From: Clostridiaceae bacterium M8S5
GTDB lineage: Bacteria; Bacillota; Clostridia; Tissierellales; MCWD3
Direction of reading: 5' to 3'
Length of the DNA: 64,000 bases
Assembly: GCA_029227815.1 (NCBI GenBank)
Contig: CP118523.1
Span: 1,178,001-1,242,000, forward strand
Part shown: in pieces, positions 56,866 through 64,000 of the stretch
Layout: each line of letters begins with the position of its first letter
How positions within the stretch are numbered: the stretch's first letter is position 1
Program-made: the position numbers and the translations under genes
Notes under the pieces: generated by a model
Told to the model about the DNA's origin: nothing
What the model saw: only the letters and a program-made list of their open reading frames with translations
The model's database searches: none

Positions 56866-56899
56866 AAATATTTATATTAAATAATTAGGAGTTGATAAC

Positions 56900-57757
56900 A
56901 TGCCTGATATTATAGAAATCAAACAGAGAAATATATTAATAGATCCAAGAGATATATTAAATATACTAGACTATATGGAGGAGGATATAATTTATCTAGG
57001 AGGATCATTGATAGAAGGAAGTATAAATAAATATTCTAAAGGAATGGGTAATAAATTATCTGATATTGATGTGTTCATAATTTCTAATGACATAATAAAT
57101 AATGAAGCATCATGTGCTTATGATTTGGGAGACATTAAAACACAATTCAAAAGACTTTCTGGAATAAGCATAGATATAGAAATTTTTTCAAAAGATGTTT
57201 TTTTAACATTATTAGAAGATTTGAGTAATTGTCAATTTGAAAATAATACTAGGACTCGAAATCTTTTAAATTTACCAAAGAGGTTTGATTTATTTAAATT
57301 CACATCATTCATACATAGATTTTTAAATGGGATACCAATTTATAATGAAGGGATATTTTACGATATTAAAGAAAATTTTAATGAAAATAATTATTATAGG
57401 TTGATGACAAGGATGTGTATAAATAACGTTGATGTAAAATATGAAGATGTTATTGGAAATATAGAAACTAAACAGGCAGAAGTTGCTGTCAAGGTAGCTA
57501 GAACTGTATTGTTAGAAACTATGAAGGCGTATATTTACTATAAAAAGACTTCTCTTGATAGAGATAAATGGATACCGTTAAAATTAAAGAATTTAGCAGA
57601 ATATAACAAAGACTCTCTAAAGGTTTATCAAAAATTTAAAAAATTATATTTTGAAGAGAAACTTGACAATGAAAAAAATCTGATAAGGAATGCAGAAAAA
57701 ATAATTGATTTCTCAAATCAAATATTAATGAAAATTGGACAAGGTGGGGGGATATAA
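56900..57757 (+). CDS. Nucleotidyltransferase (Pol beta-like fold)
   Basis: A 285-residue protein with the nucleotidyltransferase signature GGSLIEGSINK...LSDIDVFII (GS then DxD, residues about 34-60) and a third acidic strand SIDIEIF, so catalysis looks intact. The C-terminal half is helical. Related small nucleotidyltransferases occur as tailoring enzymes in some Bacillota lasso-peptide clusters. It would transfer a nucleotide to a peptide, sugar or drug-like acceptor. ATG follows TTAGGAGTTGATAAC; its last bases form the ribosome binding site of the PqqD-like gene. Confidence 0.87.
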   Translation: MPDIIEIKQRNILIDPRDILNILDYMEEDIIYLGGSLIEGSINKYSKGMGNKLSDIDVFIISNDIINNEASCAYDLGDIKTQFKRLSGISIDIEIFSKDVFLTLLEDLSNCQFENNTRTRNLLNLPKRFDLFKFTSFIHRFLNGIPIYNEGIFYDIKENFNENNYYRLMTRMCINNVDVKYEDVIGNIETKQAEVAVKVARTVLLETMKAYIYYKKTSLDRDKWIPLKLKNLAEYNKDSLKVYQKFKKLYFEEKLDNEKNLIRNAEKIIDFSNQILMKIGQGGGI

Positions 57758-58024
57758 ATGAGTACCAATATATATAAGAGGAATATAGTCTATAGAGTTA
57801 GAACGATAAATAAGAAGAGCATTTTATTTGGAGATAATCAATGTTTTGAGCTAAATGAAGTAGCTTCTATGATTTGGGCAAATTTAGATGGAGAAAATGC
57901 AATTAATGATTTAGTAAGCATGATAGCAGAAGAGTATAAGGTTGACATTAATATTGTAAAAGAAGATGTTAATAAGTTTATAACTGAGATGGTAAAAAAC
58001 AAAGTTATATTAGAGTGTAATTAA
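57758..58024 (+). CDS. PqqD-like RiPP recognition protein
   Basis: An 88-residue winged-helix protein of the PqqD/RRE family: FELNEVASMIWANLDGENAINDLVSMIAEEYKVD, then a third helix and short C-terminal strand. Such proteins bind the leader of a ribosomal peptide and present it to modifying enzymes. It directly follows the nucleotidyltransferase gene behind GGTGGGGGG. Its likely client is the 25-residue peptide with the YxxP motif. Confidence 0.92.
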   Translation: MSTNIYKRNIVYRVRTINKKSILFGDNQCFELNEVASMIWANLDGENAINDLVSMIAEEYKVDINIVKEDVNKFITEMVKNKVILECN

Positions 58025-58026
58025 GT

Positions 58027-58776
58027 ATGAAAGAAAACTTCATTATGAAATTAAATGAAAATCTATTGTGGCTTAGTGTGCTTATATTATCAATTTTATC
58101 ATATTTTTATGATTACAAATATATTGTAGTTCTTATATTTTGGATAATAATTATATTTTCAGTAGGTAATGCTAAGAGATTTTATTCTAAAAGATATATT
58201 AAAGTTTCAACAATTGTAAGAAGGAGCATATATGTAATACCTTTTATATTACCATTAGCAGTAGATTTTAAAATAAGTATTAAAGCACCAAATCTTATTT
58301 ACTGGTGTATTTTAGGTGTATGCATTGGTATGAGTTTTATTATACCTAAATTAAATCAATGGAGGTTAATACTCTCAAAATATATGATTGAATTTACTCC
58401 AAAACGACATAAAGTTGAGTATATAACACATATATATATGTTGTTTGGAGCTGCTGTAGGAGAGGAATTATTTTTTAGAAATTTCGTAATTGGTTATATT
58501 GATAACTCGTCAGAGTTTTTTTTAATAATATTAAGTTGTTTTATGTTTCTTCTAAATCATCTAGGAGTTAAGTGGAATCAACAATTTAAAAAACAAGATT
58601 ATATTAATCAAATTATTTTTGGAGGTTTAAGTTCTATTCTTTTTGTTTTATCAAAGTCAGTAATTCCTTGTATTATTGCACATTTAGTATTTAATACACC
58701 ATTAATGATTTTAGCATTTAAGAACTATTGCTACCATTATAAGAAAAGCAATTTGAGAATTAAAATGGGAAAGTAG
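58027..58776 (+). CDS. CPBP-family intramembrane protease (CAAX-like)
   Basis: A 249-residue membrane protein with about seven hydrophobic segments. All CPBP motifs are present: EELFFR (EExxxR), FLLNH (FxxxH) and HLVFN (HxxxN). In peptide clusters these proteases often cut leader peptides or give immunity. ATG lies 3 bp after the PqqD-like stop with only a weak ribosome binding site, suggesting coupled translation. Confidence 0.92.
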   Translation: MKENFIMKLNENLLWLSVLILSILSYFYDYKYIVVLIFWIIIIFSVGNAKRFYSKRYIKVSTIVRRSIYVIPFILPLAVDFKISIKAPNLIYWCILGVCIGMSFIIPKLNQWRLILSKYMIEFTPKRHKVEYITHIYMLFGAAVGEELFFRNFVIGYIDNSSEFFLIILSCFMFLLNHLGVKWNQQFKKQDYINQIIFGGLSSILFVLSKSVIPCIIAHLVFNTPLMILAFKNYCYHYKKSNLRIKMGK

Positions 58777-58786
58777 GTGAAATATA

Positions 58787-59806
58787 TTGGTCAGTGAATT
58801 ATCTGAAGAAAAAGTTGTTAATACAATAGCTAATGACAAAGTGATTTGTGTAAAAAATCTAAAGCGAGATTATAAATCAACTAAAGGATGGATAAACAAA
58901 AAAAAAGTAACGGTAAATGCTTTAAAAGGAATAACATTCGATGTGTCTAAAGGGGAAATATTTGGGTTGCTTGGGCCTAATGGAGCAGGTAAAACAACAA
59001 CTATTAAGATACTCACTACGCTATTAGCCCCAACAACAGGAAAAAGTAAGGTTTTAGGGTATGATACTTTTGGACAAGAAAATAAGATTAGAAAACATAT
59101 AAATTTTATTTTTGGTGGAGAGTTAGGAGTATATAAAAGATTATCAGCTAGAGATAACCTGATTTATTTTTCTAACTTATATAAAGTTGATAGAAACATT
59201 AGAGATGAAAAAATAAACGAACTACTTAAGCTAGTAGGTCTTTATGATAAAGCAGATTTAAAAGTTGAGACATATTCAAAAGGAATGATACAAAGACTTC
59301 AAATTGCTAGAGGTTTGGTAAACGATCCAGAAGTTATATTCTTGGATGAGCCGACTATAGGTTTAGACCCCATAGGAGCAAGAACTTTAAGGGATATAAT
59401 AAAGAAACTTGCAAATATGGATAAGACAATTTTACTCACAACTCATTATATGCATGAAGCAGATGAACTATGTGACAGGATAGCAATTATAAATCATGGG
59501 GAGATAATTGCACTAGAATCGCCTGAAAATCTTAAAAAAAGTAATTTTGACACCTCAGTTCTGGAAATAACAGTTTTGGATATATACAATAATGAAATTG
59601 ATGATATAAAGAAAATTAATGAAGTGAAAAATGTAGCCATTAAGAAACAAGATCAATTTCAGCTATTACAAATACAATTTGATAATACAACTAACATAAC
59701 ACAAAACGTGTTAGATATATTATCTAAAAATAAAGTTATATCAATTAATGAAAGAAAACCTACATTAGAAGATGTTTATGTAAGATTGGTTGGTGGTAAT
59801 GTATGA
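58787..59806 (+). CDS. ABC exporter ATPase
   Basis: A 339-residue ATPase: Walker A GLLGPNGAGKTTTIK near residues 60-74, signature YSKGMIQRLQIARGL, Walker B VIFLDEPTIGLD and switch His in TTHYMHEAD, plus a C-terminal extension ending TLEDVYVRLVGG typical of drug/bacteriocin ABC-2 systems. TTG start behind GTAGGTGAA. Its end overlaps the first permease gene by 4 bp. It powers the two permeases that follow. Confidence 0.94.
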   Translation: MVSELSEEKVVNTIANDKVICVKNLKRDYKSTKGWINKKKVTVNALKGITFDVSKGEIFGLLGPNGAGKTTTIKILTTLLAPTTGKSKVLGYDTFGQENKIRKHINFIFGGELGVYKRLSARDNLIYFSNLYKVDRNIRDEKINELLKLVGLYDKADLKVETYSKGMIQRLQIARGLVNDPEVIFLDEPTIGLDPIGARTLRDIIKKLANMDKTILLTTHYMHEADELCDRIAIINHGEIIALESPENLKKSNFDTSVLEITVLDIYNNEIDDIKKINEVKNVAIKKQDQFQLLQIQFDNTTNITQNVLDILSKNKVISINERKPTLEDVYVRLVGGNV

Positions 59807-60591
59807 TCAATAATACATTAATAACTATTTTTGACACATGCAAATTACAAATGAAACATTCAGTGGTAAGACCAACATATAGATATTGTTTAATTTTTCA
59901 ACCAATAATATATACATTTATAATGTATATGATGTTTAAAGTGTCAGGACAACGAAACTTTGTTTCATTTGTAGTATTAGGAACTGGAATAATGACTTTG
60001 TGGAGTTGTATTTGCTTCTCCTCAGCAGGAGATATTCAACGTGAAAGGTTTATGGGTACATTACAAGTCATATATGCAACACCAACTAATTTCAAGATAA
60101 TAATGTTTGGAAAAATACTAGGAAATACAATATTAGGGTTGGTACCTTTTGGATTATCATTTGTAGTGGTAAAGGTATTTTTTAATGGAGATGTGTATAT
60201 TGAATCACCATTAGCTTTTATAATAGCTGGTGTATTAACAATAGTTTCGTTTATCAGTATTTCATTGTTACTAGCAGCTATTTTTACCTTGTCAAGAAGC
60301 TCAAGGATATTGATGAACTGCTTAGAGTATCCTATATATATTTTATGTGGGATTTTGTTTCCTATAAATATTTTACCTAAACATATTCATCCTTTAAGTT
60401 ATATATTATCTCCAACTTGGGCAGTAAAAATGTTAAGAATGAGTTTGACGGAGATTAATGACTGGTCATCATTCTATAAAAGTATTGTAGTATTAACAAT
60501 AATAACAATTATATATTTTGTAGCATCAAATTTTTTATTTGATGTAATAGATAAGAAAACTAGAAAAAATGGAACATTGGAGGTATATTAA
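59803..60591 (+). CDS. ABC-2 permease, subunit 1
   Basis: A 262-residue membrane protein with about six hydrophobic segments and the ABC-2 pattern DIQRERFMGTLQVIYATPTNFK. It overlaps the ATPase gene (ATGA). With the next gene it forms a heterodimeric export channel, probably for the modified peptide. Confidence 0.92.
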   Translation: MINNTLITIFDTCKLQMKHSVVRPTYRYCLIFQPIIYTFIMYMMFKVSGQRNFVSFVVLGTGIMTLWSCICFSSAGDIQRERFMGTLQVIYATPTNFKIIMFGKILGNTILGLVPFGLSFVVVKVFFNGDVYIESPLAFIIAGVLTIVSFISISLLLAAIFTLSRSSRILMNCLEYPIYILCGILFPINILPKHIHPLSYILSPTWAVKMLRMSLTEINDWSSFYKSIVVLTIITIIYFVASNFLFDVIDKKTRKNGTLEVY

Positions 60592-60593
60592 TT

Positions 60594-61388
60594 ATGATTC
60601 AAGAGAGCGTATATAGGTTTTTTGAACAAGCTTGGCTTTCCTTTAGAGCTACCTTTGGATGGATAGAGCCTAAGATATATTTGTTTGTAAAAATAATAAA
60701 TCCTATGTTTCAAATGATATTTTTCTGTTTGTTAGCTAAGTACTGTTATAATACTGATGATTTATCGCATTGGGTTATAGGAAACTCATTTTTGCTTTGT
60801 ATATATAACTCAGTATTTGGTGTTGGTTCAATCTTCATGGTAGAAAGATTTATGGGTACATTAAAGATGATAATAGCATCTCCAGAGAACAAATTTGTAG
60901 CATTTTTTCAAAGAGGATTTGTTCATATTATGGATTCGTTGATAACAGTAACTTTAGGGTTAATTATTGGTGCTATAATTTTTAACGTAAGTTTTGCTAA
61001 TGTTAACATTATTTTATTTATAATAGTAACGATAATAGCCATGTTCTCAGCAGTTTGTTTCGGCTTATTTATTGGTAGTTTTGGACTAATAACTAGTCAA
61101 ATGAATTTGATAATGAATATAAGTGCAATGATTTTAATGGCACTAAGTGGTGTTAATTTTTCCATAAATATATTACCTAAAGTAGTACAAAAAATCTCCT
61201 ATTGTTTACCGATAACCAGAAGCATGAAGGCAGCAGATTTATTATTAATAGGAAACAATGATATGAAAATATACAGGCTTATGGGAGAAGAGATTATATT
61301 AGGTTTACTATATGTTGTAATGGGTTATATATTTATGAAAGTAACAGAGAGAATTGCAAAGAAAAGAGCTTCTTTAGATTTTTACTAA
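60594..61388 (+). CDS. ABC-2 permease, subunit 2
   Basis: A 264-residue membrane protein similar in layout to the preceding one (MVERFMGTLKMIIASPENK matches RERFMGTLQVIYATPTN), so the pair arose by duplication. Starts 2 bp after the first permease stop, behind TTGGAGG. Transported product unknown; the cluster suggests a peptide. Confidence 0.92.
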   Translation: MIQESVYRFFEQAWLSFRATFGWIEPKIYLFVKIINPMFQMIFFCLLAKYCYNTDDLSHWVIGNSFLLCIYNSVFGVGSIFMVERFMGTLKMIIASPENKFVAFFQRGFVHIMDSLITVTLGLIIGAIIFNVSFANVNIILFIIVTIIAMFSAVCFGLFIGSFGLITSQMNLIMNISAMILMALSGVNFSINILPKVVQKISYCLPITRSMKAADLLLIGNNDMKIYRLMGEEIILGLLYVVMGYIFMKVTERIAKKRASLDFY

Positions 61389-61410
61389 ATTATTGAACAA
61401 AGGTGATTTA

Positions 61411-62043
61411 ATGAAAAGTGTAGAAAAAGAATTAAAATATAGACTGTCTCAAAGTGATTTTATTAAGTTTAAAGAGTTTTTAAATAATAATAAATATATT
61501 AAGGTGAATTCATTTATTCAAATTAATTACTATATAGATACTAAAAATTTTTGTTTTAAAGAAAAAGATATTACTGTTCGTATTAGAAAAATAATAAAAG
61601 ATAATGATTGGAGCTATGAGTTTACTGTTAAAACCCCTAAAGGTAACAATTTAAATGATTATTACAAAATAAAAAACGAATATACGATAATATTAAATAG
61701 CCGAATTGCTACAAACCTAATAACAAAAAATGATTTTAAAAAACATAAAGACATATTTTCACCAATTTTCAATGATATGAAGCTTAAAGTTGATTTAAGT
61801 AAACTCAATGTTCTAGGTGAATTAAAGACAAAAAGAGAACTATATATAATAGACAAAAAATATGAACCATTAAATATAGATTTAAATTCATATTTAAAGT
61901 GTGAGGATTATGAAATTGAGTGGGAAACAGAAAAAATATCTAATGCACAAAAGAAGATAGAAAGAATATTTTATTTGCTTTCTATAATTCCACAAAATGG
62001 TTGTGTATCTAAAAATACTAGGTTCTTCAACAAATATCTTTAG
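61411..62043 (+). CDS. CYTH-domain protein (triphosphate tunnel family)
   Basis: A 210-residue protein with the CYTH opening EKELKYRLS (ExExK-like EKELK, residues 4-8), then YYIDTKN, VRIRK, EFTVKTP and a late EWETEK. CYTH proteins bind triphosphates in a beta-barrel tunnel and act as triphosphatases or adenylyl cyclases. ATG 61411 follows AAAGGTGATTTA; an upstream in-frame TTG is inside the untranslated leader. It is the last gene of the cluster and the fifth with a link to nucleotides or triphosphates. An acceptor or product cannot be read from the sequence. Confidence 0.82.
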   Translation: MKSVEKELKYRLSQSDFIKFKEFLNNNKYIKVNSFIQINYYIDTKNFCFKEKDITVRIRKIIKDNDWSYEFTVKTPKGNNLNDYYKIKNEYTIILNSRIATNLITKNDFKKHKDIFSPIFNDMKLKVDLSKLNVLGELKTKRELYIIDKKYEPLNIDLNSYLKCEDYEIEWETEKISNAQKKIERIFYLLSIIPQNGCVSKNTRFFNKYL

Positions 62044-62215
62044 CTATTTAAATACAATATAAGTATTGCAAGTCTAGTTTTTCCAAAACAGACTTTAGGG
62101 TAAAAATCTGTTCATCTTTAGGTGATTCCAATTTTTCAAGAAAAAAATATATCCAAAAATTCGTTAAAATATACTTGTTTTGAAAACATATAGATATTTT
62201 ATAATATATACACGG

Positions 62216-62253
62216 AAAAGAGAGCGAAATTTTTAATTATTTCGTTCTCTTTT
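62216..62253. terminator. Terminator closing the radical SAM cluster
   Basis: 15-bp stem AAAAGAGAGCGAAAT (62216-62230) with ATTTCGTTCTCTTTT (62239-62253, one G-U pair), 8-nt loop. Lies 46 bp before the right repeat. The 264-bp gap between the CYTH and YibE/F genes holds nothing else clear. Confidence 0.88.
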
Positions 62254-62298
62254 CAGTTAATAGGGCTTTTTAATTTCCTACAGTCCCATTCATTTTAC

Positions 62299-62666
62299 AA
62301 AATAGTATTAGTTTTTATATAAATAATTATTTTGTGATTTAGTCTTAAAAGCCATATAGGAGGATATCAATGCAGTGAGTGGTATAGTAAGTATTAACCC
62401 AATACTTCCACATAAAGCCCTTATAGCCTCAGATGTAATTAGTTCAGTGTTTAGAGCATTTAAAAACGTAGTATCAGACAAAATGAATATAAGTAATAGA
62501 GGAAGAAAGCTTCCAACGTAGGCTAGTACAAGTGTATTTATCATAGTAGACATAACATCTTTGCCTACATTTAATCCTGATTGCAATAATTCAATGAAAG
62601 GTATACTAGGTGATTTCTTTTTTATTTCAAATACAACTGAGGCTATAGACATACTTACATCCATTA
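62299..62666. repeat. Right copy of the 368-bp direct repeat
   Basis: The 3' part of the intact YibE/F-family gene plus 9 bp of flank; 361 of 368 bases equal the left copy at 50921-51288. Confidence 0.97.
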
Positions 62667-63384
62667 TTACACCTATGGTTCCTATTATTACGGCACTAAG
62701 AAATAATCCCTTAAAATCTAAATCAAGTCCCATATTTGTAGTCAAAAATCTAGCTTCGTCTTCAACAAGCCCTGATATATGTGACATATTAGTAAATATC
62801 ATAGATAGTAACCCAGCACTTAATGTTCCACCAATAGTACCAAGGATAGATACTAGTGTTTTTTTAGTAAAACCTGAAATAAGTAAGAAACTAACAACTA
62901 TAATTATAGAGGAGCAAAATATAGCACAAACTACTGAATTATAGCCTCTTATGATATAAGGAATCAACAGCCTAATAATTATAAAACCAGAAAATATTAA
63001 TGCTACTAGAGATCGCAAGCCTTTAAATCTGCCAAATATAATTAATAGTATAATAAATATAATACATAATTTTTTCAAGGAATCTAGTCGGTAAGAGTCC
63101 ACTATTACGCCAGATAACACTCCGTTATTTTTTGATACATCAATTAGTAGCATATCACCTTGATTATAACGTTTATTACTAGCAGAAAAATCAATTATTA
63201 AATGCTTGATAGTTAATGATTTATTTATATAGGGCTTATCCAATATTTTAACATCAAGTGTTTGAGAATCACTTGTTTCATTAGCAATATTAATTATTTT
63301 AGCTTTGTATATACTACTAGAATTAGTAAAACAGCTAGTAGAACATAAGACAAATATAGCAATGATAATAACGACTTTTTTCAT
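62308..63384 (-). CDS. YibE/F-family membrane protein
   Basis: A 358-residue protein with an N-terminal signal-like segment ending at a Cys (IIAIFVLCSTSC, possible lipobox), an extracellular beta-rich domain to about residue 105, and then about seven hydrophobic helices with the family patterns LIFGRFKGLRSLVALIFSGF and GTIGVIMDVSMSIAS. Function of YibE/F proteins is not established; transport is assumed. ATG behind CTAGGAGGTGAACTT. Its 3' end is duplicated at 50930-51286. Confidence 0.92.
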   Translation of the reverse strand: MKKVVIIIAIFVLCSTSCFTNSSSIYKAKIINIANETSDSQTLDVKILDKPYINKSLTIKHLIIDFSASNKRYNQGDMLLIDVSKNNGVLSGVIVDSYRLDSLKKLCIIFIILLIIFGRFKGLRSLVALIFSGFIIIRLLIPYIIRGYNSVVCAIFCSSIIIVVSFLLISGFTKKTLVSILGTIGGTLSAGLLSMIFTNMSHISGLVEDEARFLTTNMGLDLDFKGLFLSAVIIGTIGVIMDVSMSIASVVFEIKKKSPSIPFIELLQSGLNVGKDVMSTMINTLVLAYVGSFLPLLLIFILSDTTFLNALNTELITSEAIRALCGSIGLILTIPLTALISSYMAFKTKSQNNYLYKN

Positions 63385-63514
63385 AAGTTCACCTCCTAGT
63401 AAATATTATGCTTGTACATTTGGAAAAAGAACTATCTTATTATATAAAAAAATATCACAGAGACATTCTTTTTTGCTTAGTAACAATATTGTAAAGAGAA
63501 AATTGCTAATAATA

Positions 63515-63552
63515 AAAAAGCTATCTTTGACGCTAGCCAAAGATAGCTTTTT
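63515..63552. terminator. Strong bidirectional terminator
   Basis: Perfect 15-bp stem AAAAAGCTATCTTTG (63515-63529) with its complement at 63538-63552, 8-nt loop. It serves the MFS gene read on the minus strand. Confidence 0.92.
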
Positions 63553-63564
63553 GTAGATTATTAA

Positions 63565-64000
63565 CTATGCGTTATGCAATAATTTATTCTTAGATACATA
63601 TATCCCCATAAATACAATGATTATACCAGATATGAATAATAGTATGAAACTATCGACTCTATCAAATAAAAAACCATACAATACAGCACCTATAGGAATT
63701 GCTATATTTGCCATAGTACGTATGATGGCATAAAATCTACCTAAATATTCTTTGGGAGTTTTCTTTTGTATTATAAGTTGAATAGGCATATTAATCATTA
63801 CATTAGTAGCACCATATATAAATAAAACTATATAGTAATAGATACTATAAAATACTTTGCTAAAATTACTAAATACACCCAAAGATGGAATACCAATAAA
63901 GACCGCTATAAAACCTGTGGATATTATGAAAAATCCAAGATTCATACTTATTTTTTTGATTTCTTTTATTCTAGAGAATAACAATGCCATTACTAGCATT
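63565..64000 (-). CDS. MFS transporter, C-terminal part (5' end outside window)
   Basis: The frame is open to the window edge, giving the last 144 residues or so of a larger membrane protein with at least four hydrophobic helices. The loop QKKTPKEYLGRFYAIIRTMANIAIPIGA is typical of the second half of MFS drug-efflux proteins (MFS_3/enterobactin-exporter type). A Met lies at the edge, but the family needs about 250 more residues upstream. Substrate unknown. Confidence 0.85.
   Translation of the reverse strand, partial: MLVMALLFSRIKEIKKISMNLGFFIISTGFIAVFIGIPSLGVFSNFSKVFYSIYYYIVLFIYGATNVMINMPIQLIIQKKTPKEYLGRFYAIIRTMANIAIPIGAVLYGFLFDRVDSFILLFISGIIIVFMGIYVSKNKLLHNA

Larger units (their letters stand above)
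50921..62666. mobile_element. Probable inserted island carrying the radical SAM cluster
   Basis: About 11 kb of cluster DNA lies between two direct repeats made of the 3' end of a YibE/F-family gene. The right copy belongs to an intact gene, the left to a truncated one. Removing one repeat plus the interval would rejoin the DUF2325 terminator to the intact gene. No integrase, transposase or terminal inverted repeat is visible, so single-crossover integration of a circular DNA, or another homologous event, is the simplest reading (inference). Confidence 0.6.

Noticed and set aside
56744..58024. Lasso-peptide cluster
   Set aside because: The YxxP motif, PqqD-like protein and nucleotidyltransferase recall Bacillota lasso clusters, but no asparagine-synthetase-like cyclase or transglutaminase-like peptidase is encoded in the island, and radical SAM enzymes dominate.
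50921..62666. Classical transposon, prophage or integrative element
   Set aside because: No transposase, integrase, tRNA attachment site or terminal inverted repeats were found. The repeats are long gene fragments, not short target duplications.

Overview
The window is AT-rich DNA whose gene style (strong GGAGG ribosome binding sites, tight operons, many U-tailed hairpins, Clostridia-type protein families) points to a low-GC Bacillota, most likely a Clostridia relative. I could not fix the genus. No rRNA, tRNA, CRISPR array, transposase or integrase was seen. Start codons below were chosen from visible Shine-Dalgarno sequences, so some differ from the longest open frame.

Region 1 (1-15.6 kb) is the 3' part of a non-ribosomal peptide synthetase (NRPS) cluster. 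It holds the tail of an upstream NRPS ending in a condensation domain, a 2866-residue A-T-C-A-T-C-A-T-TE protein, a type II thioesterase, a C-A-T-E module protein, an Sfp-type phosphopantetheinyl transferase and an unknown protein. Specificity residues read by eye suggest Asn for the C-A-T-E module (so an N-acyl-D-Asn start, as in colibactin/zwittermicin-type prodrugs) and Pro for the second A domain of the long protein. The terminal thioesterase has Cys instead of Ser as nucleophile.

Region 2 (15.6-24.6 kb) is an N-acetylgalactosamine/galactosamine-type operon: a GntR/UTRA repressor with matching operator-like sites at two promoters, AgaS-like isomerase, a mannose-family PTS (EIIB, C, D, A), class II aldolase, PfkB-family kinase, HAD phosphatase and a NagA/AgaA-type deacetylase.

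Region 3 (24.6-50.9 kb) is mixed chromosome. It contains an XRE regulator/small membrane protein/ABC operon, typA, a secreted neutral ceramidase, a short UvrA paralogue, a serine hydrolase, a deoxyinosine-type DNA glycosylase, and a TetR regulator facing a four-gene operon (GSA-aminomutase-like enzyme, two-part class II aldolase, MFS, FGGY kinase) with a perfect 18-bp palindrome. It continues with a PhzF protein, an AI-2E family permease, a methyltransferase, a GNAT enzyme, a TmrB-like tunicamycin-resistance protein, a lipoprotein gene broken by one stop codon, and a DUF2325 gene behind a Fur-box-like site.

Region 4 (50.9-62.7 kb) is the most unusual part. About 11 kb is bounded by two 368-bp direct repeats (7 differences) that duplicate the 3' end of a YibE/F-family gene, so the block looks inserted into or beside that gene. 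Inside are two radical SAM/SPASM proteins (the first with an RRE-like N terminus), a thymidylate-kinase-like protein, an 18-codon ORF coupled to the second radical SAM gene, an HhH protein, a MazG-like pyrophosphohydrolase, and a 25-residue peptide ORF with a YxxP motif and its own terminator. These are followed by a nucleotidyltransferase, a PqqD-like protein, a CPBP protease, an ABC exporter with two permeases and a CYTH-domain protein. I read this as a RiPP-like pathway with an unusually large set of nucleotide-handling enzymes; it matches no cluster type I can name.

Region 5 (62.3-64 kb) holds the intact YibE/F-family gene and the 3' part of an MFS transporter gene that runs off the window.
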